Positions 46,881 through 59,504 are shown, counted from the stretch's first letter. The stretch: DNA of 64,000 nt from Cryptomeria japonica (GCF_030272615.1 NC_081408.1:307831950-307895949); one strand, 5' to 3'. Numbers and translations are program-made. The notes: generated from the letters alone by a model not told the origin.

Positions 46881-47782
46881 CAGTCTCCATTAAATTTTAA
46901 TGCATGATGAATCGCTTTAAATGCATTGACATAACAACACGTCACATAAATGTCTTTTAAGTCGGTTAATAGCATCTAGTAAAAGGTGATAGGAACGTTT
47001 AAATTCCAGTTTGGTGCATTAGAGATTGAGGGTCATTTCCACTCCTTGGGATTGATTAAGATCAATCTTGTGCCCCTTGAAAATGCCTAAAAAATAAAAT
47101 ATCGATTTCGAGATAGAGAACAAATATCAAAAAAAAAGTACACAAAATAAAATAAAGATAACTAAAAATCAATAGATATAAGATTATGAGCTAAAAAAAC
47201 ACGCATATAATTATATTACCATGTTCCCATATACACATCAAAATAAACACAAGACTAAATAAGAAATAATTTAAATATGATAATTTCACCAGTAAGAGTG
47301 GACATTGATATTGTAACCATTTGATAAATTGACAAGGTTATGTCGCAACAAATGAGAAAATCGCGTGAATAACTTCAAAACAAATAATTGATTTTGTTGG
47401 AGATGTTTTTAAAATTATATTTGAATGTAAGGTTTTGCGCAACTAATTGATAGAGCCAAATAAACTAATGATTAAAAAAGCAACGCTATAGGAGACATAC
47501 AAGGAAAGTGTTGTATCCGTGCAATCATTAAAAGATTGGTATTACACAACTATTTCTTGGTAATCCAAATTCTCATTAGATTCCAAAATTGGTCATACAT
47601 GGAACATGTTCTATAACATTACTATATTTATTTTTTATGAGTCCCTTTTGCTACAAACAAGAAATAAGCAATAAATAAACAAGAATTAAACACCATGGTG
47701 AGCAAATGCTTGAAAATTATGCTGTTCACTTATATCTAAGAGTTTGGTTGATTTTTTATTTTATTTTATTTTATTTTTTTTA
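46881..47782. other. No gene seen
   Basis: AT-rich spacer with no domain motif or repeat boundary. Confidence 0.4.
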
Positions 47783-47995
47783 TTAGAATATATATTGTAA
47801 AAAAATCTTAGTTAAAGTATATGTATAATGATCTAAATGTTATCATAATTTATCATGTTGATTATTTGCTATTTATTCATTTTTTCTTATTTGAATAGAT
47901 ATTGTAAAGAAATCTTAGTTAAAGTATATGTATAATGATCTAAATTTTATCATAAGATTCACATCTTTAGAGCATTTATCTTGTTTATTTATTCT
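47783..47995. repeat. 107-bp tandem duplication
   Basis: ATTGTAAAAAAATCTTAG and AGTATATGTATAATGATC occur from 47794 and again from 47901, period 107 bp, with few changes. Confidence 0.8.
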
Positions 47996-48488
47996 AGTGA
48001 TGTAAAAGCACGTAGCTTTGCCTTCCTTTCTTCTTTTGACCTCTTCCATCTATCTAACTCACACTAAAGATGCAAGTTAATCCTCAATTGGGTTATGAGA
48101 ATTTTTGTACTCCAAGTGATAGTTGCCCATGTATAGGTGTTTTATTGATGATGATCATACATGAGGTTAAATTTATCAATATAAAGTTGGACAAGAAGCA
48201 AAGATCAAATGGTTATAATAGCTTTAGTGACTAGAAACTACTCTTTTGCTAAGTTAATCTCACATCTTGTGAGATCCGTTCCATCTGCCTTGATGGTTGA
48301 AATGTAAATAGGTTTGGGCCTTTCCCATGCTAGTATAATCCAAACCAGGGTTAACTTTAATGTTCTGTGGTTGTATAATTAATGTATTTTTGCCATAAAA
48401 TATAATCAAAATTTTAGGAAAATTGGTATATATAAAACAGGATATATTTTGCAAACCATAAAAAATCCTATAGAATTATAGCTTCATG
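47996..48488. other. No gene seen
   Basis: AT-rich spacer up to the left end of the Gypsy-H LTR. Confidence 0.4.
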
Positions 48489-50649
48489 TGTAATGCCCCG
48501 CCAGGAAACCCCAAAGGGATAAATCTAAAACACAAGAATAGTGCAAATATTTTTTATTTTTTTTTAAATTAAACACAACATAATGATACAAAGAGTTATC
48601 ATAAGCTCAGATAACACAGCAGAAGGCTTAAATAACACCTAAAGAGTTTTCCAACGTGATTACTTAATTCAACACTTAACTCAACTCACGCTAATTAATC
48701 CAATTAAGTTGATTAACTTAATGACATGATAATACTTTAAACAAGGATAATTTCGTTCAGTAAGTTAAAATTATAGATAACATGATTAAGTTCATCCATT
48801 ACAATTTAACAATACATTACGTCCAAACTTTCATTAAAACATAAGTCATGCATATAATTTCATTACATACTTTAATTTCATTATAAACTAACGAATACTT
48901 TCCATGCATACTTTAATTGCATTATCAACAACCGAATACATTCCATTATTCAAATCTACATTATTCATGATCCAAATTACTGCATTTAATAAGATGACTA
49001 CATACATGCATTTAAGATTAACTTCATCTAATCCACATTATACATTTTAACCATAATGCCATCCATACATGCTAAATTAAAAAGGAAACAGAAGAACATA
49101 AACACCACATAACACCGAAATGATATCGGAGTTCACCCCTAGTGGGCTACATCTTCAGGTCTGCTCAACTGCAAAACCCCTCTGATAAAATAATAGGGTG
49201 AAGAATACAAAAGGTTCACATCATTTACATCCTGTCATCAAGGCGTACATAAACCAATAATACATACAACCACATCGGTCCAATAGATACATGAATGATT
49301 CCTGAATAGGAAAAGGATCCAACTGATCATGATAAGAAGCAATCTCAAAAGAACAACTGGAGCACCCATGAAACCAAGTCTTCGCAACCCATCATAAGCA
49401 GCTCATGGTCTCACGTGAATATCAGGTTCTCACAAGGGCATAAACAACAAGGCATGACCCCACAACAGTGCTCCTATCAAAGACAACACAACAACACACT
49501 AGCAAGCATAAGGGACAAGTGTCATCACATAACTTGGTATGGTTACCATGGTAGGTCTCTATAGATTCCGGCCCCATCTACTGGGTTACCCTAGCAACCT
49601 ATCCCGAACCTCCGACCCATCCAAGTCTCATGTGGACCCAACACAACCTTTCATGAAGACAAGGTTGATGATTTGCCATTTCAGGCCTTCTCATTGCATG
49701 TCGAGTTTGTAATAGCACTCATCCCATGCATGAGGCACAATTATCTTACTTAGTGTTTTCAATAACTAAACTCTCTAATATGCTATTAGGTTATCACTTA
49801 TTTAGACACACTTTCGATGGGTTACCTAGCAACCACTTTGGGCGCGGCCCCCACTCGAAAGCCACTTTCCCATATGACACTAGACCATCTCCTAAACCAA
49901 GAAATACACCAGGACAAGATTATGGAGTTCAATACAGTAGGAATACCCACTTGGTCAAACAAGTCTTCATACAAGGTGCACTGACTGACGGTGCTCTGAC
50001 TAGAGACATGACCAGCTATGGTCAACCACATACCAACATATCAACACTCACATAAAGGACATGACCGGATACAACACCATCACATAAAAACAGTAAATAC
50101 TCGAGATCAAGGACATAAAAAGGTACCCAAATCAACATACAACAATATCTAACAATCACAATCAAGGACTTGCCATTTCTTAATCAAATGTGAATACAGG
50201 AAATTAAACATGCATAGGCATAAATCGGAAATGACAATCTTCTTCCATATTGTTTACACACAACAATCGATCCAGTTTTCTATTTGATCTAAGTTTGATT
50301 GCAATTTGTCTACCTTGTCTAGGTACAGGTCATTCATGGTTTACTAACTCACTAAAGTTCATTTTGTATCATAAAATAACATAAATATGTCATCATGAGT
50401 TTTCAAACCAAATTCACATGAATATAATTAAATAAGAATTAATCAACTAAAATATGATATTTATTCTTCAAAATAAAACATCATTCTCATACTAGTTTGA
50501 AAACAATTTATCAAAATTCATCTTTTCCAAAACCAAGTTACACTTTTCAGATTAAGGAAATATACATTTAAAGAAACCAAAAATAGATAAACATTTCTCA
50601 AATTAACAAAATATTTCCTTGCGTATATTTAAACAATTATATAATCCTA

Positions 50650-50651
<2 letters not shown>

Positions 50652-50707
<56 letters not shown>
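50652..50707. repeat. (AT)28 microsatellite
   Basis: Uninterrupted AT dinucleotides, followed by a short interruption and a second short run to about 50727. Confidence 0.97.
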
Positions 50708-50709
<2 letters not shown>

Positions 50710-50844
50710 AACTATATATATATATATACCTTAATTAATAAATTCATAAATTAACAACAATTAATATATATTTAAAATTTACATTAATTAATAATGGCAA
50801 TTAATATATAATTAATAATACACATTAATCTATAAATTACAAGA

Positions 50845-50847
<3 letters not shown>

Positions 50848-50884
<37 letters not shown>
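50848..50884. repeat. (TA)18 microsatellite
   Basis: Uninterrupted TA dinucleotides within the Gypsy-H LTR. Confidence 0.95.
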
Positions 50885-50886
<2 letters not shown>

Positions 50887-51107
50887 TAGTTTAGCAATTA
50901 ACATATTATTAATAAAATATATTAATTAAAAAAATAACCAATCACCAAATATTATTTTAAAAAAAACCTCGAATTAAATAATATTTAAAAAACTTTATTT
51001 TAAATAATAACTAATATTATTTATTTTTTTTGTTTAACAAAACAAAAAAAGCAACGATACTGAGGTACCCACGTGGGTCCCCTCCCTTTTACCAAGGGAC
51101 ATTGGCA

Positions 51108-51262
51108 GCAGACGCTACCATTGGTAGCGTTGCTACCAAATGGTAGCAGGCCACTACCTTTGATAGCGCTACTACCACTTGGTAGCAGATTGCTACCTTT
51201 GGTAGCCCTGCTACCAACTGGTAGCAGTCGCTACCTCTGGTAGCCCTGCTACCTCCCCATGT
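51108..51262. repeat. Four-copy 38-39-bp quasi-palindromic repeat
   Basis: Units start at 51108, 51146, 51185 and 51224 (periods 38, 39, 39). Each reads approximately GCAG..GCTACC.TTGGTAGC followed by CCTGCTACCAA.TGGTA, so each contains two short inverted repeats of CTACC/GGTAG. It is the only GC-rich patch in this part of the LTR and is followed by two CATGTGG.GGGGTTT words. Confidence 0.9.
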
Positions 51263-51992
51263 GGTGGGGTTTTTCTTGCCATGTGGGGGGGTTTATATTT
51301 TTTATTTTTTTATTTTTTTTTAAATGTATAAATCCTTGCTCAAACACAGTCTCAAACTGAGACTTAAAAACAGTTTTCTAATATTTACATTTTCAGAATA
51401 ACCAGACCCAGAAAAGGGTATTTTTTTCCAATCAAACACCATATTTGGCAAACTAAGATAGATTTACACCCATTTATCCAATCCATTCCACCAATCTTGC
51501 CCAAAACAAACTAATTTCCCCAAATTAAAACTTAAATCTGAGAACATTCATGGAGTTCTGACAAAGTTTTATTGAGAACAACCAAAATTTTAATCTGGAG
51601 GTTTGGTAAGAAAGCAAGGAGGGTTTGAACTGGAGGTTTAATTACCACTTTCCATTTTCCCCAAAATATATGGGATTTCCAACATTCACAACCAGATTTC
51701 TTCAAAATCCAAAATAATTTCTATTAAACAAAGAAACCCAAGAAGAAAACAAGAATCCTACCTTATTTAGCATTCCTGGAAAATGATTTGATGAAGAGCC
51801 CTACCTACAAGCTCAAGAAAATCCTCCTTTCTCCAAATTCCCAAGAATTTTCCATCCAAAAATATCTCTCCAAAAATAATCCTCCAAAAATATTTTTTCA
51901 AGCCTAGGTTGAATGGAAGAATGTTTGACTAAAATTCTCATTTTTGGATTTAAAATATTGTTTTTTAAATAAAATGAAAAATCATTCTTTTC

Positions 51993-52010
51993 AACAAATC
52001 AAATATACTA
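51993..52010. repeat. LINE target site duplication, left
   Basis: 18 bp, AACAAATCAAATATACTA, identical to 59505-59522. Confidence 0.95.
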
Positions 52011-52031
52011 GGGTTAAATGTTGATTGTAAC

Positions 52032-53645
52032 ATGGGTGTGGAGTGGTAAGGAGAGCGGCGAGCGAGAATCCCAAATTTCAAATCTGGGAATGGCGGATTT
52101 CCTAGGGAAGGCAGTCTTTCTGGGGGTGGAACTGGCAATCAGGCTGGTTTCCAAGCATCCCAAGGTACAAAAGAGGACAAGGAGATAGTCAAATCAGTAG
52201 AAGACAAAGATTCCAAAACTGGGGACCCACACGATAGAGGTAAGAAAATAAAATGGTCTTTGCTTTTTGGAGTGAAGCCGCTGGTAAAATCAGGACTTCC
52301 GGAAGTTACAAACATCTTTGATCCGGTTTCAAGGTTGGTTGCTATTTCTGTTATGGATAAGCTGGTGGATCTCATTGTCGCTAGTTTAGCCATGACATTA
52401 ATCGGACGATTTGCTGGTTGTAGGCCTAACATTGATGTTGTTAGGAATTTTATAAGGAAGAAATGGGTTCTCAAGGGTCAAGTGGATGTGGTGGCGTTGC
52501 CTAGGGGCTTTTTTTCCTTTGCTTTTAACTCTAAAAAAGATATGAATAAGGCTCTATGTGAAGGCCCATGGATGTTCGGCAAGTCAACTTTGGCTCTACA
52601 GAAATGGGCTCCTAACCTCTCTCTTGATGAGTCTTTTTTTGTATCGACGCCTGTTTGGACGTGCCTCCCGAGCCTTCCTCTGGAATTCTGGAATGAAGAA
52701 GTCTTTAAGGGGATAGCGAGCTCTTTTGGAAAACTTCTCTCGATCGACCCAATGACTGCAGCTAAATCAAGGTTAGTCTTTGCTCGCATCTGTGTAAATG
52801 TTAATCAAATGACGGACATGCCCCAATCTATTGAGATTATTTCTAAATTAGGGAAATGGACCCAAGCGATTGAATATGAATCGCTCCCGTTTGCTTGCTT
52901 CCATTGCAAAAAATCGGGCCATTGGGCAAAATCCTGTCTGATTAAGAAGGGTAAGGAAAGCAAGACTGATAGCAGTGTGCAGCAGAAGCAGAAATGGCAA
53001 ACTAAAGAGAAAAAAGGAGACCCATCAGTAGGGTGTGATCCTGATAAGGAAGTGATGGAGCCAGAAAAGGAGGTGAAGAAGGATGTGAATAGTAATAATG
53101 AAAAACCTGCTTGTGCTTGTCTATGTTCTAATAATCAAATAGAAAGTACTAAATAACATGAGCAAAGAAGAGAGTTAAATAATAAAAATGATCCAGAGGA
53201 CTAGGAGGTTGGATCAGTCAGTCAGGAGAAAGTAGAGGAAAGTCCCAATGATGATGTGTATGCATCATCTTACTCAAAAGCAATTAAGGAAGTCTTTAAT
53301 GAAGCGCAGGATTTTAACCTTTTTGATGTTGAGCCTTTGTTGCTTCTAACCAATGGAAGCCCAAAGCCATCCCAATGCAAAACCCCATCACATAGTTTGG
53401 AAATGGAAATCCTGGAAGGAAATCTTAGGATTCTTGGCACAAAAGAGGGAAGATTGAATAAGGAGGGACCCAATGGAGCTATTGCAACTAGAAGCAAGAA
53501 TAAGAAAAAGGCAGATGTTGGAAGCCAAAACAAAAAGCAAGGGAGACCATCTCTAAAACATCAGAGGGAACAGGAAAGTTGGAAGAACAGTGTTGATGGA
53601 ACACAGTGTTCCATTGAGTCAGCACTATCTCTGGTTAAAGTATGA
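52032..53645 (+). pseudogene. LINE ORF1 (DUF4283 and CCHC zinc knuckle)
   Basis: ATG 52032 is in frame with the whole ORF, but a TAA stands at codon 6 (52047). The frame then stays open to 53154 and, past stops at 53154 and 53202, to TGA 53643; about 538 codons. Residues corresponding to 52430-52880 form a DUF4283 RNA-binding-like domain (FIRKKWVLKGQVDVVALP, FFSFAFNSKKDMNKAL, GPWMFGKSTLALQKW, WTCLPSLPLEFW). An intact knuckle CFHCKKSGHWAKSC follows, then a basic, Lys-rich tail (TRSKNKKKADVG). ORF1 proteins of plant L1 bind element RNA and act as chaperone in the RNP. Confidence 0.9.
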
Positions 53646-56600
53646 AGATAATTTCCTAGAATATAAGAGGGTTGAATGCCCCTCATAAGCAGGATGTGTT
53701 ACGCAACATTATAAGAGATCATAAATCGGATGTGGTCCTTGTTCAAGAAACCAAGATGTGTAAGGATAAAGTTGAAAAGATCAGAATATTCAAAAATAAT
53801 GGAGTAATAGGATCTAGCTCGGAGGGAGCCTCTGGAGGAACTGCTATTTTTTGGAACCAAAAAACTATAAAAGGGAAGGAAATCATCTCTAAATTTAATA
53901 GGATCTTTGTGCAGCTTGAGCATATCAAGGATAACTTTGTCTAGGTTTTATCCAATCTCTATGCGCCTAATACCAAAACTGGGAGAGCTAAATATTGGAG
54001 AAGCCTTGTTGAAGACAGACTTAATTTTGTTGATCAAAGTTGGATTATAATGGGAGATTTCAATACTCTGCTAAAAGAGGATGAGAAGATGGGAGGCCTT
54101 CCCTTGCAGCTTGATGGTAAACAAGATCTTATTGATTTCATTAATGATCAAGCTCTTATGGATGTGGATCTCCAAGGGATTAACTATACCTGGACTAAAA
54201 GAAGAACTGGAGTTGATCTTATTCAAGTTAAGTTAGATAGAACTTTAATTTCTCCTGAGTGGTTATCTAAGTATAGTTGTTCTCTTACGTCTGTTATCAA
54301 GATTGGTTCTGATCATTACCCTATTTCTTTTACTGCCAATTCTTTTTCTGCTAAGAGAAACTTCCCTTTTAGATTTGAAAAAGTTTGGTTATCCCATCCT
54401 TCCCTGGAAGCTTGTGTTGTTGATTGGTGGAATTCTGAGGTTGAGGGAACGACTCTTTTCAGAATAGCTAAAAACCTCAATATTATAAAGGCTAAAATCA
54501 AAATCTGGAACAAAGAGATTTTTGGGGATATCTTCAAGAGTAAAATTCAAATAAAATCTGAAATAAAAGAAGTTCAAGATAAAATCCAAGAGGAGGGGCT
54601 TTCTGAAGAGATGAGATCTATGGAAAATGGTTTGTTATCTAAATACCACACTATTATTTCCAATGAAGAGACATTCTGGAGACAAAGATCAAGAGCCTTG
54701 TACTTGAAGGAAGGTGATAAAAATACTCAGTTTTTCCACTTAATTGCTCTTAAGCACAAGGCGGCTAATAGGATATCCAGGTTATCCTGTAATAAACGGA
54801 TTTTAATGGAGGATAATGATATAAGAAAGGAAGCTTTGGATTATTTTGGTACCCTTCTGGGAGAAGTGGATAACCTTGACGGTAGTAAACAAAATCTCCT
54901 GTTGCAAGCTATTCATCCTACCTTGACTGAGGAAGACAATAAACATCTGTCCAGAACTCCTAATAATCAGGAAATCAAAAATGCGGTGTTCTCTTTTCAA
55001 GGAGATAAGTCTCTTGGACCGGATGGTTTTCATATGTTCTTTTTCCAATCTTTTTGGTATATTGTGGAGACTGATATTTGTAAAGGTGTTAAAGAATTAT
55101 TTGGCTCTAGAAGGCTTCTCAAAGAACTGAATGCTACCTTCATTGTCCTTATTCCGAAGATCCATGGAGTTGATTCTCTTAATAAGTTTAGACCCATTAG
55201 TCTCTGCAACTCTGTTTACAAGATTTTGTCTAAGGTTCTTACCTCCAGACTGTCGAATATTCTTCCAAGAATTATCTCAGCCTAGCAGAATGGTTTTGTC
55301 CCCGGTAGACAGATTCTAGATTCCATTATTTCAGTTCATGAAAATATTCATTCTCTAAAGGCGGCTAACAATCAGGGTTTATTTCTGAAGTTAGATATGT
55401 CAAAAGCTTATGATAGAGTGAACTGGCAGTTTCTCTTAAGGATTATGAAAGCGTTTGGATTTGGAGAAAAAGTTATTCAGCTTTGCTCTCAATTGATGGA
55501 AACTTCCTCTTCTGTTGTTATTGTCAATGGATCCCCTTCTGGTTTTTTCAAAAGTACCAGAGGTCTTAGACAGGGGGATCCTATTTCCCCTATCTTGTTT
55601 ACCATTTTAGCTAAAAGTTTGGGTAGATTCATCTTGTAAAATGTGGAAGCCTGTACCCATGAACAGTTTGTTGATGATTCAATTACTATGGGGGAAGCTA
55701 CCATTAGGGAAGCTAAAAATATGCAGAACATTTTGAATATTTATGAATCTGCCTCTGGTCAAAAAATTAATTGGGATAAGAGCTCTTTGTTCTTCATCAA
55801 TATCCCTACTCAAAGACAATTAAGGATTGAAAGAATTCTTGGCTGTAAAATTGATGAACTTCCCTCTACTTATTTGGGGCTTCCACTTTGTATCAAGCCT
55901 ATGGATAATTTTTGGATTAAGTTGGTTGACAGATTCAACTCCAAATTGGCTAGTTGGAAAGGGGTTGTCCTTAGCCAAGCGGGCAAAGTTACTTTTCTCA
56001 AAGCTTCTCTCCAAAACTTGCCTGTTTGTGCCCTCAGTTTGTTTAAAATTCCTAGAAAGTTTGCAGAAGAAATTGAAAGAATCCAAAAAAAGTTTTTGGC
56101 CGGGAGTGGAAGTCAAGAACAGAATTCCCCTTATTGCCTGGAATAAAATATGTTCTCCTAAGGCCTCTAGAGGGCTGGGTTTAAGAAATGTTAGTTCTAT
56201 GAACAATGCCTTATTAGCTAAACAAATTTGGAGAATGAAAGGGGAGGAAAGAGAGTGGAATTTAATCTGGAGAAACAAATATCTTCATATGCAACCCTCT
56301 GAGGAAGAATTCTTAGATAAGTCTTTTATTGCTGAAGGTTCTGCAATATGGAATGGAGTTCAATCGGCAAAAAGTTTGGCTGTAGCTGGTAGAATGTGGA
56401 ATCTAGGAAATGGTAGAAGTATAAGATTTTGGGAAGACAGATGGATAATGGATAAACCTCTGGAGGAAATTCCAATCCTTTATGATTGGAAAGATTGGTT
56501 CAAAATTAGGTTTGGGGGTTTGGTCAGAGATTACTGGAGAAATGGGAAATGGATTGATTTTAGCCAGCAAAGTCCAAAGTAAAAGTTTATCAAGGTTGTG

Positions 56601-57731
56601 CTTTCCTCTAAAATTCTTAGAGACAACAAAGAGGATAGTTTAATATGGAAGGAAACCCCGGATGGGAAGTATTCTATGTCCTCTATTGTGGCTATCCAAA
56701 ACAAAGTGGAAGAAACTCCTATTTGGGCTAAAGTTTGGAACAAAAAGTTAGTTCCTAAAGTTAATATTTTTGGGGGGATCTTTATCCAAAATAAGTTATT
56801 AACTTTGGACAACCTTCAAAAGTGAGGATTTGTTTTTCCTAACAGGTGTTCTCTTTTTTGCAAGGAAGAAGAGTCTGCTTGCCATATCCTCCATCAATGT
56901 ACCTTCAGCCAGGAAATTTGGAAAATTATTTTAAGTAGGTGGAAGGTGAGTTGGGTCTTTCCGAACTCTCTTGGGGAATCTTGGTAGCAATGGCAATGCC
57001 CTAATTCCAACCCAAAGATAGTGGAGCTTTGAAAACTTATCTTCCCGAATGTTATCTGGAATATCTAGAAAGAGCATAATAACAGGATCTTTAGGGATAA
57101 AAGTGTCATCCCTGAAGTGGTGGTGGATAAAATTTACAGGAGTATCTTCGAATGCATCAATGGTACTGATGATGGACCAGTTGCTAAAGAAGACTTCAAT
57201 GACAGGTGGAACCTCTCAACTACCAAACCTAGTAAGGAGAAGGGCAAAGAAGGTCTTGTTTGGTGTTTTCCACCTCAGGGATGGCTAAAGGCCAACTTTG
57301 ATGGGGCTTCTAAGGGGAATCCGGGTAAAGCTGGTTATGGGGGCATTGTCAGGAATTTTGCTGGAAGTTGCCTAGTGGCGGTTGTTGGTCCTTTGGGGAG
57401 TCAAACCAGTCATTTTGTTGAAGCCTCAGCTGTGCTGAACACTCTTATTATAGCTAAGGACCTGAATCATGATAAATTATGGCTTGAGGGAGACTCACTT
57501 AATATCATTAAGTGTTTGAAGGGGGAAACTGAGTCATCGTGGTCTATTGAAAACATTATTTTTAAAGCTAGGGAAATCATTGCTAGTTTTAAAGCTATTA
57601 TCATTGAACATGCCTTTAGAGAGAAAAATATGGTGGCCGGGAAGATATTAATATGAGTATTAAAGAGCTCCTCAAAAAGGGTAGATTTACGGGGAAAGAA
57701 GGACCACATAATCATGATAGCTTATATGAGT
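53642..57731 (+). pseudogene. LINE ORF2 (endonuclease, reverse transcriptase, RNase H)
   Basis: ATG 53642 overlaps the ORF1 stop (ATGA). Endonuclease: NIRGLN, QETK, GTAIFWN, IIMGDFNTLL, LDRTLIS and GSDHYP, all catalytic positions readable. RT: SLGPDGFHMFFFQ, KFRPISLCNSVYKILS, LKLDMSKAYDRVNW, GLRQGDPISPILF and EQFVDDSI. A zinc-finger-like segment (CSLFCKEEESACHILHQC) follows, then RNase H of the DGASKGNPGKAGYGG type acquired by plant L1. Stops at 53657, 53942, 55283, 55637, 56580 and others. One frameshift near 56110 and a second near 57635 return the frame, so the C-terminus is at 57731. Confidence 0.92.
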
Positions 57732-59460
57732 AATTTATGCTTTGATGGAAAGGTCATGATTACCTGGAAAAGTGGTAGAATCCCAATCAAATATAATATC
57801 ACTTCGCACACTTTGTGGGTCATCTTTTTCAAAATCTTGAGCGACAACGAGAAGAAAGTTTTGATTTTGCAGAAGAACAGAGGTGAAAGTCTGAAATTGA
57901 ATATGGGAGGAGATTTAAGGAGGGAGGAACCGGACAACACATCGAGATGGAAGGACATGCCGAAAGTTTGGGCAAAGCTAGAAAAAGGTTCCCTTACTAG
58001 TTTCATGGAGAAGTTGGTTGATTACGACAAAGGTAGGGTTAATCTCGTTGTCTCCAAAATCTCTGAAAAATTGGTGTAATGGGTCCTTTAAAATCTATGG
58101 TATTAGGTTTAAATTGGACGTGGGCCTCATCGCGACTATGAAAGGTATGCCCCACTCTAGGCTTAATTTCTTTAGAGATCTCAAGGTTTCCAATAATGCG
58201 GTAAATTTGTTCCCGCATAAGGAAAAGGAGAGGGCTAAAATTGGAAAAGCCACGGGGAGTTATTACAAAGCCTCCAACATCAAGAAAATATGGGGCTGGG
58301 TTTTGAATGCCATAATGGAATATATAACTGTTGAGGGCCTCTTTTCCAGGGCCCACACTTATCACTTTGTGTTATTAAACCATTTTAGACATGAGAAACG
58401 GGTATCCCTGCCCTACTATCTCTTCAGGTCCCTTTCTAGGTCTCTCAATAAACACGGCAAGAATCCCTCGAATCCGGTACTCCATTGTGGGCTTTTGCTG
58501 CTCATTTATGAGCACTATAAAACCCTTGCCATGCTATAAAATAAGAGGTTGTCTACTTCTCCAGGGAAAGGTAAGAGAATGCTGGAGGAAGGGGAACCTA
58601 GCAAGGAGGAGGCTACCTCCAGGAAAAAAAGCAAGAGTGCCATTGGGATGAAAGTCCATGAAGATAAGAATGACACAGAGGAAATTGGAAAAGAGAGTAG
58701 TGAAATGGAAATGAATGAGTCAGAGGGTGAGGACAGCTAGAAAGATGAGGAAATGGGAGCAGAGCATGAAGAAGGTGAGAACGAGTCCGACAATGATAGC
58801 CCAAATAATAGTGCTAGCCCTGGCAACGACAACAGCCAACCTATGTTGGATGTGGATGACAAGGATAATGAGGAAAAATATTTGAATTCTGAGAGGGAGA
58901 AGAACAAGGAACCTGAGAAGGATATGGCAAAGGATAGTTTGAGTGAGGAAAAGGAAAGCGCTGGAGAAGGGTTATTCTTGGATAGCCTTAAAAAACTTAC
59001 TGAGGCCAGATTGGGTTATGACAGATGGACTTATGATCTATTGAAGAACCTGGAGAAAAATGGGAAACAGATGGATGACAAAAGGAAGGAAGATGACAGG
59101 GATCAGAAGTAGTGGAAGAAGGAAATGGAGGAGAAAGTTAATAAAATGGTTGTTCACATTAACTTGCTGGAAGAAGGGAAAGTGGCGATGAAAAACCTGT
59201 TGGGTATTATCCCGAATATCTTGTCTGTTGTCCCTAAAAACCTTGACGATATCTCGAAGGTCCTTGATAATTCCAATTCTCCCAAACCGGTGGTGGACCT
59301 CGACATGAATGAAGATGCTATCGAGATTGGAAGTGGTGAAGCTACTCTGGGTGGAGCTGGAAAGAGAACCAAAGCAAGTGTTAAGAAAGTTGTTGTTGCG
59401 TCTGCTAAGAAAGTTCCTTTTGGTTGCTTAATGCTTTTATCTTGTAAGGTTCTTTTGTAA
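57714..59460 (+). pseudogene. LINE ORF3: extra protein, transposase_32-like N-terminal part and acidic coiled-coil tail
   Basis: ATG 57714 begins MIAYMSNLCFDGKVMITW, overlapping the end of ORF2. One extra base near 58066 shifts the frame; thereafter it is constant to 59460, with stops at 58537, 58738 and 59110; about 580 codons. The first 280 residues hold SFKIYGIRFKLDVGLIA, KIWGWVLNAIMEYITVEG, AHTYHFVLLNHFRHEKRVS and HCGLLLLIYEHYKTL, recalling the plant putative transposon protein (Transposase_32) type; this is from memory and not checked. Then come KGKRMLEEGEPSKEE, a KKSK-type basic patch, a long Glu/Asp/Ser region, and a helical segment WKKEMEEKVNKMVVHINLLE. No catalytic residues recognised. 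Confidence 0.7.
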
Positions 59461-59504
59461 AGGGTTTCAGGGTCCCTTCAAAACCTGTTTTTACCTTAAT
59501 CAAA

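Larger units (their letters stand above)
52011..59504 (+). mobile_element. L1-type LINE with three ORFs
   Basis: 7.5 kb between identical 18-bp target duplications, inserted in the Gypsy-H LTR. Gene order ORF1 (DUF4283, CCHC), ORF2 (APE endonuclease, RT, zinc finger, RNase H), ORF3 (unusual). The 3' end CCTGTTTTTACCTTAATC runs into a short A stretch. The copy is dead through several stops and two frameshifts in ORF2. The leader before ORF1 is only about 21 bp, so a small 5' truncation is possible. Confidence 0.95.

Noticed and set aside
49726-50055. 109-codon ORF in the Gypsy-H LTR
   Set aside because: No motif and no codon pattern; LTR sequence.
50652-50884. AT runs as terminal inverted repeats of a DNA transposon
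   Set aside because: Simple dinucleotide runs are self-complementary; no TIR or target duplication was found around them.
51108-51262. CRISPR-like array
   Set aside because: The units are contiguous with no unique spacers and the sequence is plant nuclear DNA.
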